This document shows positions 46,563 to 54,527 of a DNA stretch of 64,000 nt, piece by piece (within the stretch, counting starts at the first letter, position 1; every line of letters begins with the position of its first letter). The stretch is taken from contig NZ_PIPI01000007.1 of assembly GCF_003987315.1 (NCBI RefSeq), positions 93,347-157,346 of the forward strand, in the 5' to 3' direction. This DNA comes from Aliidiomarina haloalkalitolerans. GTDB taxonomy: Bacteria > Pseudomonadota > Gammaproteobacteria > Enterobacterales > Alteromonadaceae. A program made the translations under genes and the position numbers. The notes below the pieces were generated by a model. It searched no databases and was not told the origin of the DNA. It saw only the letters and a list, made by a program, of their open reading frames with translations.

Positions 46563-46959
46563 GTGGCTGCTTTCTTTTTTGGCTGGCACATTAGCTTTTT
46601 ACAGCTTCGATACATTTGATGACATTCGGCTCACGGCAACAACACTAGTGGCTTTGTCGGGCACCTTAACCGGATTCATCTTAACTGCTTTATCAATGCT
46701 TGTCGGTATAGCGGACAGGCCTTTCATTTTGAAGTTGCGGCAAACCCGTCATTACTCTGTTCTGGTGAAAGGAGCATTTACTTCAGCGGCACTCTGGTTA
46801 GTAGTGGTAGTGTTTGGACTCTTAGGACACCTCACTACCGATAAAACACAGCAAATCATCCTATCTATAGCAGTCCTCTCAATGGTCCATGCCTTATGGT
46901 TTTTTGTAGCATTGGGAATAAAGTTCCGTCGAGTGCTCGTTAGGGTCGCTCGAATTTGA
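46525..46959 (+). CDS. Four-helix membrane protein
   Basis: About 144 residues are encoded from the ATG at 46525; the frame is open to 46480, and a TTG at 46555 directly at the upstream stop is another candidate start. Helices lie at about 12-30, 35-60, 83-105 and 112-132 of this form (LTGFILTALSMLVGI, ALWLVVVVFGLLG, LSIAVLSMVHALWFFVALG). No family is recognised. The overlap with the upstream gene indicates co-translation. Small multi-helix membrane proteins paired with a soluble gene are a common shape of effector in defence loci, which is only an analogy here. Confidence 0.65.
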   Translation: MKLLGNRATELTKWLLSFLAGTLAFYSFDTFDDIRLTATTLVALSGTLTGFILTALSMLVGIADRPFILKLRQTRHYSVLVKGAFTSAALWLVVVVFGLLGHLTTDKTQQIILSIAVLSMVHALWFFVALGIKFRRVLVRVARI

Positions 46960-47083
46960 GTTTAGGGTTCAATAAAAGGAATGATGCCATCGAGCAACCA
47001 ACTTTGAGTTTAATGATGCAGTTGTCGCTAATTTTACTTGAGTCCGCTGAGAAGTGTTTCGGTGCAAGGATGACTTGTACGCA

Positions 47084-47296
47084 TTACATATGCTCTGACT
47101 GAGCTTTACTTGGGGGGCAATTCCGCTCCGCAATCCGTGCCCGTATCCAATCATCAACCTCCTCTTCAACCCAGGCTCGGCTACGGCCAATAGCCGTTAC
47201 AGGCTTCGGGAACATGTTCTCTACCACGAGCTTGTAAATACTGGTTCTGCTGAGGGTCGTCTTTCTCTTTACTTCGTCCAACTTAATCAGGCGCAT
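47084..47296 (-). CDS. alpA: AlpA-family regulator / possible excisionase
   Basis: This 70-residue MerR-like winged helix-turn-helix protein reads RLIKLDEVKRKTTLSRTSIYKLV, then FPKPVTAIGRSRAWVEEEVDDWI, the AlpA/phage-regulator signature. In P4-like and yicC-type islands AlpA relatives act as recombination directionality factors or activators of excision. It is oriented opposite to the right-hand genes and could be the island's excision factor. The ATG has weak upstream signals. Confidence 0.85.
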   Translation of the reverse strand: MRLIKLDEVKRKTTLSRTSIYKLVVENMFPKPVTAIGRSRAWVEEEVDDWIRARIAERNCPPSKAQSEHM

Positions 47297-47564
47297 GACG
47301 GTAATCCTTCGAATTAGCTTCTGTCATGCGATGGCGCGGAGCTGTAATTTTTTATCGTTGTGAGCCTCTCAAGATGCTTGTCACATCAATGAGTGCTTTG
47401 GTCACTCATTTAGCGCTTTTAGTGGCATAAGCCGCTAAGTGAGAAACAACTTTGCCAGAATCTGAAACTCATACGGATTCAAGGGTTTCAGGATGAAGAA
47501 AATTATTTTTACAGGCTGCGTTCAGGCCATGCGCAAGCGCTCAGTGCTAGTGACAAGCCATCAA
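47297..47564. other. Intergenic region between alpA and the LytTR leader
   Basis: No gene is visible. It holds the upstream region for the divergent alpA and LytTR genes and includes a GAGTG-CTTTGGTCACTC-like inverted pair around 47391-47408 and an AGCGC-rich stretch at 47531-47542. An operator role is possible. Confidence 0.3.
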
Positions 47565-47582
47565 TTTTCAAACCTATATCAC
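47565..47582 (+). promoter_or_regulatory. Shared 18-bp motif, copy 1
   Basis: TTTTCAAACCTATATCAC ends 33 bp before the ATG at 47615. An identical 18-mer at 48536-48553 ends 33 bp before the radC start. The identical spacing points to a common promoter or activator site for island genes. Confidence 0.7.
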
Positions 47583-47614
47583 CCAGTGTGCATTCACGAT
47601 TAAGAGGGATTTGT

Positions 47615-47665
47615 ATGCACACCCAAACTACTAACAAGCAACAGCCCCGGTGGGCCTATGTTTGA
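47615..47665 (+). CDS. 16-residue leader peptide overlapping the LytTR gene
   Basis: The ATG has GAGGG upstream and encodes MHTQTTNKQQPRWAYV before TGA. Its end overlaps the LytTR start at 47658 by eight bases in another frame. Its position, 33 bp after the 18-bp motif exactly as for radC, suggests it is translated and couples translation to the regulator. No known leader family is recognised. Confidence 0.45.
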   Translation: MHTQTTNKQQPRWAYV

Positions 47666-48020
47666 TATCCACCAAGAACTGTTTGCTGCAAAGTCAGCAC
47701 CGGGCATTGTTGAAGTGATTCGCTTGTCGAATGTTTCACACATTAAGGCGTCAGGTAACTATGTCGATTTCGAACTGCTGAATGGGCACGTTTTTCATCG
47801 CATGACGCTCACTCGCTTAAAGGAGCAATTGCCTGCACATTTCATTCAAGTTCACCGAAGCTTCATCATCAACCTCGCTCATCTACAGCGACTACAAAGT
47901 GAATTGGGTCGATACACCGAATGTGTTCTTACAGGAGGAAAGACGGTCCCTATCGGCAAGCAATATCGCAAGATGCTCTTAGACCTGCTGCGAATTGATC
48001 AAAGTGATCACGTCGACTAA
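47658..48020 (+). CDS. LytTR-domain DNA-binding protein
   Basis: The 120-residue protein is a stand-alone LytTR domain without receiver or membrane part. Motifs are VEVIRLSNVSHIKASGNYVDF, LTRLKEQLPAHFIQVHRSFIINL and a C-terminal VPIGKQYRKMLLDLL, with the HRS segment that contacts DNA. LytTR proteins bind pairs of 9-bp repeats about 12-13 bp apart. With no adjacent kinase it is probably an island-internal regulator. It follows a short leader ORF. It could act on the repeated 18-bp motif, though that is untested. Confidence 0.9.
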   Translation: MFDIHQELFAAKSAPGIVEVIRLSNVSHIKASGNYVDFELLNGHVFHRMTLTRLKEQLPAHFIQVHRSFIINLAHLQRLQSELGRYTECVLTGGKTVPIGKQYRKMLLDLLRIDQSDHVD

Positions 48021-48131
48021 CCCACGAATAAGCCTACCTACCATCAAAAACCAACATCTCGTCACTATTTGTTCGTGTCGAGACTCTTCTATGAAACGCT
48101 AGACCCTAACCACTAGAAAAGGGACTTGAGT

Positions 48132-48512
48132 ATGAAAATAGTCTACGAGTCAGAGCCTACAGCTTTTGATGAAATAAAGGCGTTGCTAGCAAAGCGTGAG
48201 TCGTTCGAGGTCAAAAGCCTCAGCGTGAACGATACGGTACGCATCGTTGAGCAGCAGATTGATAAACTTGGCATGAAGTCACGTGTATTTACCGCAGGGC
48301 GCAAAGCCGCGATGCTCGCATCGTTCTGGGGACCGACCGCTGTTGCAGGTCTTGCATCGGCAGCCGCGATGGGAATCCATAACTTAGCTACGTGGAGCCC
48401 AGATTATGAGATCGCGCGTAACATCGTGACTAAAACGGTTACCGTAAAGTACAAGCGAAAGATGAAATCGGTTGAGGTCAACAAAATGCCAGAGGAGCAA
48501 GCGCCGTCATAA
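48132..48512 (+). CDS. Hypothetical protein with short hydrophobic segment
   Basis: The 126-residue protein starts at ATG 48132 with AAGGGA upstream. The N-terminal half is polar and helical (DEIKALLAKRESFEVKSLS). A Gly/Ala-rich hydrophobic stretch lies at about 63-82 (FWGPTAVAGLASAAAMGIH), and the C-terminus is lysine-rich. No family is recognised. The stop codon lies in the loop of a terminator hairpin. Confidence 0.7.
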   Translation: MKIVYESEPTAFDEIKALLAKRESFEVKSLSVNDTVRIVEQQIDKLGMKSRVFTAGRKAAMLASFWGPTAVAGLASAAAMGIHNLATWSPDYEIARNIVTKTVTVKYKRKMKSVEVNKMPEEQAPS

Positions 48513-48524
48513 GACGGCGTTTTT
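48502..48524 (+). terminator. Terminator overlapping the stop codon
   Basis: CGCCGTC (48502-48508) and GACGGCG (48513-48519) form a tight stem with a four-base loop containing the TAA, followed by TTTTT. It separates the upstream gene from the second copy of the 18-bp motif. Confidence 0.85.
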
Positions 48525-48535
48525 CATTCGAAAAC

Positions 48536-48553
48536 TTTTCAAACCTATATCAC
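48536..48553 (+). promoter_or_regulatory. Shared 18-bp motif, copy 2
   Basis: This is identical to 47565-47582 and again ends 33 bp upstream of the start codon (48586). It directly follows the terminator, where the radC promoter is expected. Confidence 0.7.
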
Positions 48554-48585
48554 TGGAATGAATCTTCAACCGAAAGGATCATTCC

Positions 48586-49080
48586 ATGAGCAACCAAGAA
48601 AACAATTCCCCAAAGCCACCTAAAAACTACGTCACCACACGACGCCTTACCGAGCAGGAGCTCTTTCATCGCGCCAGCGAATTATTGGAAGATAAGCTTG
48701 CTCGAGGACAGGCGTTTTGTAATCCCAATACCGTAAAGGACTTTCTTCGCTTCAAACTCGCGCATAGCGAACGCGAGGTGTTTGCGGTGATGTTGCTGGA
48801 TAGCCAGCATCAACTCATTGAGTTTCGTGAACTGTTCTACGGAACCATCAATGCAGCGCCGGTTTATCCGCGTGAGATCATCAAAGCCGTCGTTGAAACG
48901 AACGCAGCAGCCGTGATCTTTGCTCACAATCATCCATCTGGTGTAGCTGAGCCTTCCGACGCAGACAAGCGTGTTACTGACCGCCTGAAAACCGCACTCG
49001 ATACCATTGATGTGCAAACCCTTGATCACATCGTCGTCGGCAAAGACACCGTCTCTTTTGCTGAACGTGGCTTACTGTAA
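48586..49080 (+). CDS. RadC-family JAB/MPN-domain protein
   Basis: The 164-residue protein lacks the helix-hairpin-helix part of chromosomal RadC, as usual for island-encoded versions. The JAMM metalloprotease motif is present as an upstream Glu (IEFRELFYG) and [14 protein letters not shown]. The region [18 protein letters not shown] is typical. These short RadC proteins are common on phages, plasmids and integrative elements, with roles suggested in recombination or anti-restriction but not settled. AAAGGA precedes the ATG. Confidence 0.93.
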   Translation: MSNQENNSPKPPKNYVTTRRLTEQELFHRASELLEDKLARGQAFCNPNTVKDFLRFKLAHSEREVFAVMLLDSQHQLIEFRELFYGTINAAPVYPREIIKAVVETNAAAVIFAHNHPSGVAEPSDADKRVTDRLKTALDTIDVQTLDHIVVGKDTVSFAERGLL

Positions 49081-49097
49081 TTCAAAGGAGGATAGCA

Positions 49098-49523
49098 ATG
49101 AGTGCATTGAATCCAGTAACCCAGAAGTGGATCGTTATCGGCATTAAAGCTGCTGTAGCTGCGTTGGCATTAATACCGGCACTACGAAAGCCACAGCGCA
49201 ATGACTTACTCCGAGGGCCGAAACAAACAGAATCACCGTTTCGTTCGATGCCGAGTCAGTTTAGCCTCGTGTTTATGACCAGCAATGACCGGGCGAATGT
49301 GGGCATTGAACTCGAGTATGGGTTAGCTAACAGTTACTTCGTCGACAAGGATAAGATTCAAAGCCTTGCTCGCTACTACCGGGCCTATGCCGTTGCGATT
49401 CATTGCAACGATGAACTACACCAAACCCAAGGGCCGTTATCGCGCCAGCAAGTGATCAATCAAATTGCTGATGCGTTGCGTGAAATCGACGTCAAAATCA
49501 TCCCCGATGTCAGGGCATGTTAA
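49098..49523 (+). CDS. Hypothetical protein with N-terminal membrane segment
   Basis: The 141-residue protein has AAAGGAGG before its ATG, an excellent ribosome site. Residues about 10-28 (KWIVIGIKAAVAALALIPAL) form one hydrophobic helix. The rest is soluble with ARYYRAYAVAIHCNDE and an amphipathic C-terminus. No family is recognised. It follows radC by 17 bp and is probably co-transcribed. Confidence 0.7.
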   Translation: MSALNPVTQKWIVIGIKAAVAALALIPALRKPQRNDLLRGPKQTESPFRSMPSQFSLVFMTSNDRANVGIELEYGLANSYFVDKDKIQSLARYYRAYAVAIHCNDELHQTQGPLSRQQVINQIADALREIDVKIIPDVRAC

Positions 49524-49538
49524 ATCCACCCATTCTAA

Positions 49539-49624
49539 GTTCCCAAATTGTACTTTTGGGAACATTGGAAGCCTTTAAAAACGGGAACTGAGGGGCTGAA
49601 CAGGCTCTGAAGTTCCTTTTTTTT
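49539..49624 (+). terminator. Palindrome and terminator after the radC pair
   Basis: GTTCCCAAA-N7-TTTGGGAAC (49539-49563) is a perfect 9-bp inverted repeat. A second stem, GGAACT (49584-49589) with AGTTCC (49611-49616) and eight T residues, is a terminator. The first palindrome may be an operator for the recombinase gene downstream. Confidence 0.7.
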
Positions 49625-49652
49625 CGTCTGACAACAAATAAGGAACATAGCC

Positions 49653-50213
49653 ATGAGTGAAGTTCATGCTGTGAAGAATCTTGATACCGTGAAGCTCGTC
49701 AGCCACTTACTCGAGCGCACCTATGGCCAACAAATTGCCGATGTGTGGAACCTAGGCCTAAACCTTGCACTTCGAATTAGTGATTTGCTCTCAATTCGCT
49801 TTGAGGACATTCATTCCGACCGCGTTGTGCTCACCGAAGGTAAAACCGGCAAACTGGCGACAATCAAACTCAACGACAAAGCTCGTGAAATCATTGAGCG
49901 CCGACGGGCCGAATACCCCGACCATGTTTACCTGTTCCAATCGCACCGTAACCGCTGGTCATTACGCAAGGAACCGAGACCACTGAGCCGCCGATATGTT
50001 TCACTCGCTATTTCAATGATAGGCGAGGAGGTCGGGCTCGCGTTGGGTACGCACTCCATGCGAAAAACGAGGGGTTACCATTTGTACAAAAACACGAACG
50101 ACCTTGCTCGAGTAATGAAGATGCTGCGCCACAGTTCAGAGGCCGTGACACTGCGTTATATCGGCATTACCCAAGAGGATGTCGATCGGGACTTTGTTGA
50201 GTTGGAGCTTTGA
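49653..50213 (+). CDS. Small stand-alone tyrosine recombinase
   Basis: At 186 residues it comprises only the catalytic domain, like FimB/FimE-type recombinases. The conserved residues are Arg in LALRISDLL, Lys in TEGKTGK, H-x-x-R in THSMRKTRGY, the second His in LRHSS and the nucleophile Tyr in LRYIG. AAGGAA lies upstream of the ATG. It differs from the 409-residue island integrase and may resolve or invert a separate DNA site. No inverted-repeat invertible segment was spotted beside it. Confidence 0.9.
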   Translation: MSEVHAVKNLDTVKLVSHLLERTYGQQIADVWNLGLNLALRISDLLSIRFEDIHSDRVVLTEGKTGKLATIKLNDKAREIIERRRAEYPDHVYLFQSHRNRWSLRKEPRPLSRRYVSLAISMIGEEVGLALGTHSMRKTRGYHLYKNTNDLARVMKMLRHSSEAVTLRYIGITQEDVDRDFVELEL

Positions 50214-50235
50214 GGGGCGAGCCCCTCATTTTTGC

Positions 50236-52710
50236 TCAGATATCAATCCCAATTTTGGTTTCGATTTGAGCTTCGATTATCGCTTTGACTGCGGTGTAGA
50301 TGTCAACTTCACTTTCGGGAGTTTCAATGGTTAAGATTAGGGAATATCGTGTTGTTTCATCGTACATTTTCAGAGGCGCTCGAGTCTTCCACCAACCTGC
50401 TGTTGGAATTATAGCGATCTGGTTACGTTCAGCCAGTTCTGCTGCTGTTCCGGTCCATACGTCTTTGGCTATTGACCCGTGTGCTCGATTCTTAGAGCCG
50501 ATTAGCCAATCCCCGTTATCATTTTGGACTTGGAATTCCGGAGGTCTTTCGGCGCCATTATTTATTCTCATAACTAAATCATCAGCTCCCTCTAAAGAGC
50601 GCTTAAGATCAAAAATAAGGTTATGGCTTTGGTATGAGTACTTGCTTGAGAACGCCCTATTTGAAGGGTTTGGCTCGATAAAGTATGAAAGTGTAACTGT
50701 CAATTTAACTGGTAGAGCCCCTAGGTCTTGCAAAATCTCCTTTGGCCAAGGTAGGTCGTGTGTGACGAGCTCATTCAATCCGGGAGCGCTAGTACCTTTT
50801 TTAAAAGGCTTTATTTCATCTTCAATGATGACCGACACTCTCTGGCTGGCACTATCTAGCGCGACTTCAAGATTAGGGATTCCATAACCCACTCTCCGCA
50901 TCAATTTTGCAGCCATTTGCTTTGACGTTAGGCCCCCTTGAATTTGAGCTTTAAGCGCGTCCGTCCATTGAGCAGAATGAATCATTAACCCACGGACAGT
51001 TTCAGGTCGTAAGTCTGGGTAACGAGAGTATATTTGCGCGGCAAAATTTGCCGCCAGAGCTGTTGCAGCGCTCGTTGCCCAGAGCGTGGTGAACAATCGA
51101 TTTTGAATGTCATGATCGGTCGTTAATAAAGACAGAGACGGATGACTAAATCCACCAAACGGACTGACTGCAACATTACCACCTTCAAAAACCACATCCG
51201 GCTTGATAGGTTTTTTATCTTCCCATGCAGTCGATGTTGAAGAGTATGGCGAGATCTCGCCGGATTTCGCGAGCGGTGCCCCTTGGTTTGGATCGGTTAG
51301 GTTAACCTTCGTTGTATACGCCCCGACCGTAAGAGCATTCCATGACTGACCGGGATCATGTATCAACTGCGAATCAAGGCAATCAGGATACTGATGAAAA
51401 TCTGCTGGTTGAAGGCTTGAGTTGCCCCCTGCGACAATAAATAGACGTTTAGGGTCTTGTTCTCCAAGTCTATTGAAACATAGTTCATCGATGGCAGCTG
51501 ACCAGGCCGATGGGCGACCCTTGTCTCGAGTATCTGTTGCGGAGATAGCCATTGTGAAGACTCTGTTCACATTCGGCTTTGCTGTCTCGGGCGCGGTTGT
51601 TGCCTCTATCGTTATAGCCCCATATGCCTGATTGTTATTGTCCCCGCCTTTATTAATGATTTTTACCGACTCGATAGAATGGCCAATTTCAACAGGCTGC
51701 TGTGATTCTAGGGCAGTTTGCAAATCTCCATAAAGTGCTAACCCAGACATATTTGTGCCGTGACCATCACTATCAGTGGCTCCAAACGCTTGGTTCACTG
51801 TAAATAAGTTCTCTTTATCAGAGTAAGGACCAATAAGTGGATGGCCAATATTAACCCCAGTATCGAGAATAGTAATTTGAGGGTGTTCTTCATCTCGAGT
51901 GTCGACGAGGCGAGTCTTTAATTCAGTCGTCCACTCTCGCTGCTCCTCGATGGTTAACTCATCGAAAAACTCGGCAGTTTCTTTTGGTTTCTTCAGTTCA
52001 GCAATACAATTAAGTAAATGAACACTGGAACTTAATTTGTGAGCGGAGGCGGTCACATAGACGACTGTTCGCTCACGAAAATTTATCTGATGTGGTGATA
52101 CATGCAGTTCCATTTGAGCTGCTAATTTTTTGAATTCTCGTTCCGGTGTTCCATTTCCCTTCACTAACCAAACTTCCCAGACGACTTGCTCGTGTGCATT
52201 TTCAGGAAATAGCTCACGCGAATCAGTCCACAAGGTTTGCAGCGTGGCGCGTTTGATAGCCTCAATACTTTCTATCACATCTCGGTGGGATGGGGACTCC
52301 GTTTCAATGTTCGCCGCATATTCTTGTAATTTTTTCTGAAAAAAAGTTAGTTTGCCTTCAGGCACAAACACAGTTGCGTAGTATTTGCTATCTATCAACT
52401 GGATGTTAAGAAGCTCAATTTTTTGAGTGGCATTCTCAAGGCTATTAAAGACAAGTTCAAATCCCTCGAAGCTTTCAAAGGTGATCTGGATACCGATGCG
52501 CTCAATGTCATTTTTATGTGCATCAATTGATATTTCGTTTGCGAGAGAAGTTAACTCCGCTAACTGGCCCGTAAGGTTAATCGTGTGTAGTAGGGGATTG
52601 ATAGCTGGTAATGATTTGTCAGCGCCACTTCCACCGCCCTTTCTCTTTAGGGGGGATCGGACTCCGTTATTTCCGATAAAAAAATGAGGCTTACGATCCT
52701 TGTCTGCCAT
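50236..52710 (-). CDS. ietS: Subtilisin-like serine protease, IetS-like
   Basis: The 824-residue cytoplasmic protein (no signal peptide) has an N-terminal extension of about 275 residues. A peptidase S8 domain follows with triad Asp283 (ILDTGVNIGHP), His317 (DSDGHGTNMSG) and Ser547 (WATSAATALAAN); the oxyanion Asn is in VAGGNSS. A beta-rich C-terminal region completes it. An S8 protease downstream of an AAA ATPase is the composition of the IetAS anti-phage system (originally plasmid-incompatibility genes). It follows the ATPase gene by 5 bp on the minus strand. The substrate is unknown; a proteolytic effector role is inferred. Confidence 0.85.
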   Translation of the reverse strand: MADKDRKPHFFIGNNGVRSPLKRKGGGSGADKSLPAINPLLHTINLTGQLAELTSLANEISIDAHKNDIERIGIQITFESFEGFELVFNSLENATQKIELLNIQLIDSKYYATVFVPEGKLTFFQKKLQEYAANIETESPSHRDVIESIEAIKRATLQTLWTDSRELFPENAHEQVVWEVWLVKGNGTPEREFKKLAAQMELHVSPHQINFRERTVVYVTASAHKLSSSVHLLNCIAELKKPKETAEFFDELTIEEQREWTTELKTRLVDTRDEEHPQITILDTGVNIGHPLIGPYSDKENLFTVNQAFGATDSDGHGTNMSGLALYGDLQTALESQQPVEIGHSIESVKIINKGGDNNNQAYGAITIEATTAPETAKPNVNRVFTMAISATDTRDKGRPSAWSAAIDELCFNRLGEQDPKRLFIVAGGNSSLQPADFHQYPDCLDSQLIHDPGQSWNALTVGAYTTKVNLTDPNQGAPLAKSGEISPYSSTSTAWEDKKPIKPDVVFEGGNVAVSPFGGFSHPSLSLLTTDHDIQNRLFTTLWATSAATALAANFAAQIYSRYPDLRPETVRGLMIHSAQWTDALKAQIQGGLTSKQMAAKLMRRVGYGIPNLEVALDSASQRVSVIIEDEIKPFKKGTSAPGLNELVTHDLPWPKEILQDLGALPVKLTVTLSYFIEPNPSNRAFSSKYSYQSHNLIFDLKRSLEGADDLVMRINNGAERPPEFQVQNDNGDWLIGSKNRAHGSIAKDVWTGTAAELAERNQIAIIPTAGWWKTRAPLKMYDETTRYSLILTIETPESEVDIYTAVKAIIEAQIETKIGIDI

Positions 52711-52715
52711 TTTTG

Positions 52716-53693
52716 CTACCTACCTTGTCGTTCCGAGCGTGAAACTTGTATGCGCTCTTTAATTGCTCTGTCGAGCCAAGTGGCCCTGAATTTAGGTACG
52801 TCACTAATCAGCATCTCTTTGACGACATCGTCCGCGATTACTTTGACATCTGCCGCACTCAGTCCACAAGCTTTTTTAGCGTAAGCTTGCCAAGCCAGAC
52901 GAGTTGGAGCGTAAGGTTTTAATCTTCGCACTAGTAGCTTTTCGATACTCGATACGGAGGGTAGCTGATAATTAATTACGTCATCGAAGCGTCTAAAAAG
53001 AGCCCGGTCCAGCAGTTCGCTATAATTCGTGGCGCAAATTATCAAGCTGGTTGACGTATCCTGTTCGATCATCGTCAACAAGCTATTTAATACACGGCGG
53101 GCTTCACCTACATCATTTCCAGACGCTCGGTCTGCACCTAACGCATCGAACTCATCGAAGAAATAAACGCCTCGTACACTTTCGATTGAGTCAAATATTT
53201 GTCGAAGCTTGAGTGACGTTTCACCCATAAACTTGGTGATCACTGCGTCGAGCCGAACTTCGAACAACGGATAACCTAGCTCACCAGCAAGGGCCGCCGC
53301 CGTATAGGTTTTACCGGTTCCGGGAGGGCCTACAAGGAGAAGCTTGCGTCTTGCATTCAGTCCGTGACTGCGAAGGTGGTTTATATGTGAAACTTCTTTA
53401 ATGACGCGATCAAGCTGTGCTCTAGCGTCGTCCGCAAGAATGAGGTCATTAAGCTTGGTCGAGGGGCTTGATATGTTCAGGAGTCCGGATGAATCGCGTT
53501 GACCTTTGGAAATCGATACAATTTGCTGCTCTTGTTTTGCCTTATTCGCCAACTCGCGTAGCTCCGCTGCCAGTTTAACATGCCCAATTTTTGCCTCGTG
53601 CGCAGCTACTTGAAGTGCGACAGAACGGAAGCGTTCAGAGTCACCTGAGATGTGTGCATGAAATAGGGCCTTTAACTGAGCAGAGCTAGCCAT
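52716..53693 (-). CDS. ietA: AAA ATPase, IetA-like
   Basis: The 325-residue protein has a helical N-terminal MIT-like part (about 1-60) and an AAA domain with Walker A GPPGTGKT (122-129), Walker B VYFFDEFDALG and the sensor/arginine-finger region LLDRALFRRFDDVINYQLP. It belongs to the FtsH/SpoVK-like AAA group. It lies immediately upstream of the S8 protease and presumably forms the two-gene IetAS unit, with the ATPase as sensor or regulator of the protease. Its ATG faces a 170-bp intergenic region. Confidence 0.87.
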   Translation of the reverse strand: MASSAQLKALFHAHISGDSERFRSVALQVAAHEAKIGHVKLAAELRELANKAKQEQQIVSISKGQRDSSGLLNISSPSTKLNDLILADDARAQLDRVIKEVSHINHLRSHGLNARRKLLLVGPPGTGKTYTAAALAGELGYPLFEVRLDAVITKFMGETSLKLRQIFDSIESVRGVYFFDEFDALGADRASGNDVGEARRVLNSLLTMIEQDTSTSLIICATNYSELLDRALFRRFDDVINYQLPSVSSIEKLLVRRLKPYAPTRLAWQAYAKKACGLSAADVKVIADDVVKEMLISDVPKFRATWLDRAIKERIQVSRSERQGR

Positions 53694-53867
53694 CTGTAAC
53701 GTCCTTGGAGTTCAACGGTCTTTCGATTTTATAGCACGATAAGTATACATGAGAAACCATGAACGAGCACAATTTGGTTCGAGTACAATGTACTGAATTA
53801 TTATCATGATTGTTTGGTACAAACTAAACCTGCTCGGTTTAACTGTAAAGCCGAGCAGGTGACCATG

Positions 53868-54527
53868 TTAGATTTGACTCACACCAAACGACCGATACCG
53901 ATTCCCATAGGTCTTGGTCTTTGCTTTTGCGAGGTAGCTGGCGCGGTAGAATACGTCTTGAAATACCTGCGCAAAGTCTGGGCTTCCCTCCTGTAGATGG
54001 TAAAGCGGATTCTCCGGAAAATTTACTGTCCCGATGGCATTCCAATGTTCGAGTTTTAATGCGTAAGCCCAAGCGGTGTTAATCATACCTGCAAGACCTT
54101 TATCGAAGCTCTGGAAATTGCCAAGCTGAAAATAGGTGTCGCGGTTAACAAACAGCAACATGTGATAATGACCATTTGATTCATCTGTCTCCTCTCTACA
54201 CCAAATGTACCGCAGACGTGTGTCGTGGACTCTGGCGCCATTAGCGCGCCTTTGTCGGCAGTCTACGTTAATACAGTAGCGAAGCTTTTCGATGAATCTG
54301 GTTATTACCGAATTATCGTCATCACACTGATAAAACCTTGGGAACAGTAAATCTATGCGAACTACGAGTGTCCGAGGGTGGTCGTTCAATGCTCCATTCA
54401 TTACCGACAAGTTAGCATCCAGGTATTCAACGATAAGGGGACCTTGTGATTGATTACAAGCAAATCCCTTGTAGGTTGGTTCGTAGTGAAGGTTTAAATT
54501 GCGATTGGCTGCCAAACGTTTGTTCAT
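53868..54527 (-). CDS. Inovirus Gp2 / YagK-YfjJ family replication-like protein
   Basis: The 219-residue protein carries a H-x-H motif in GHYHMLLFVN, preceded by RYIWCREETDES, the signature of the YagK/YfjJ C-terminal domain found in inovirus Gp2 and prophage proteins. It is a rolling-circle-initiator-like (HUH) fold by family resemblance. The conserved Tyr nucleophile cannot be assigned with certainty. Such genes are frequent in P4-like islands. Two hairpins lie directly upstream of its start. Confidence 0.8.
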   Translation of the reverse strand: MNKRLAANRNLNLHYEPTYKGFACNQSQGPLIVEYLDANLSVMNGALNDHPRTLVVRIDLLFPRFYQCDDDNSVITRFIEKLRYCINVDCRQRRANGARVHDTRLRYIWCREETDESNGHYHMLLFVNRDTYFQLGNFQSFDKGLAGMINTAWAYALKLEHWNAIGTVNFPENPLYHLQEGSPDFAQVFQDVFYRASYLAKAKTKTYGNRYRSFGVSQI

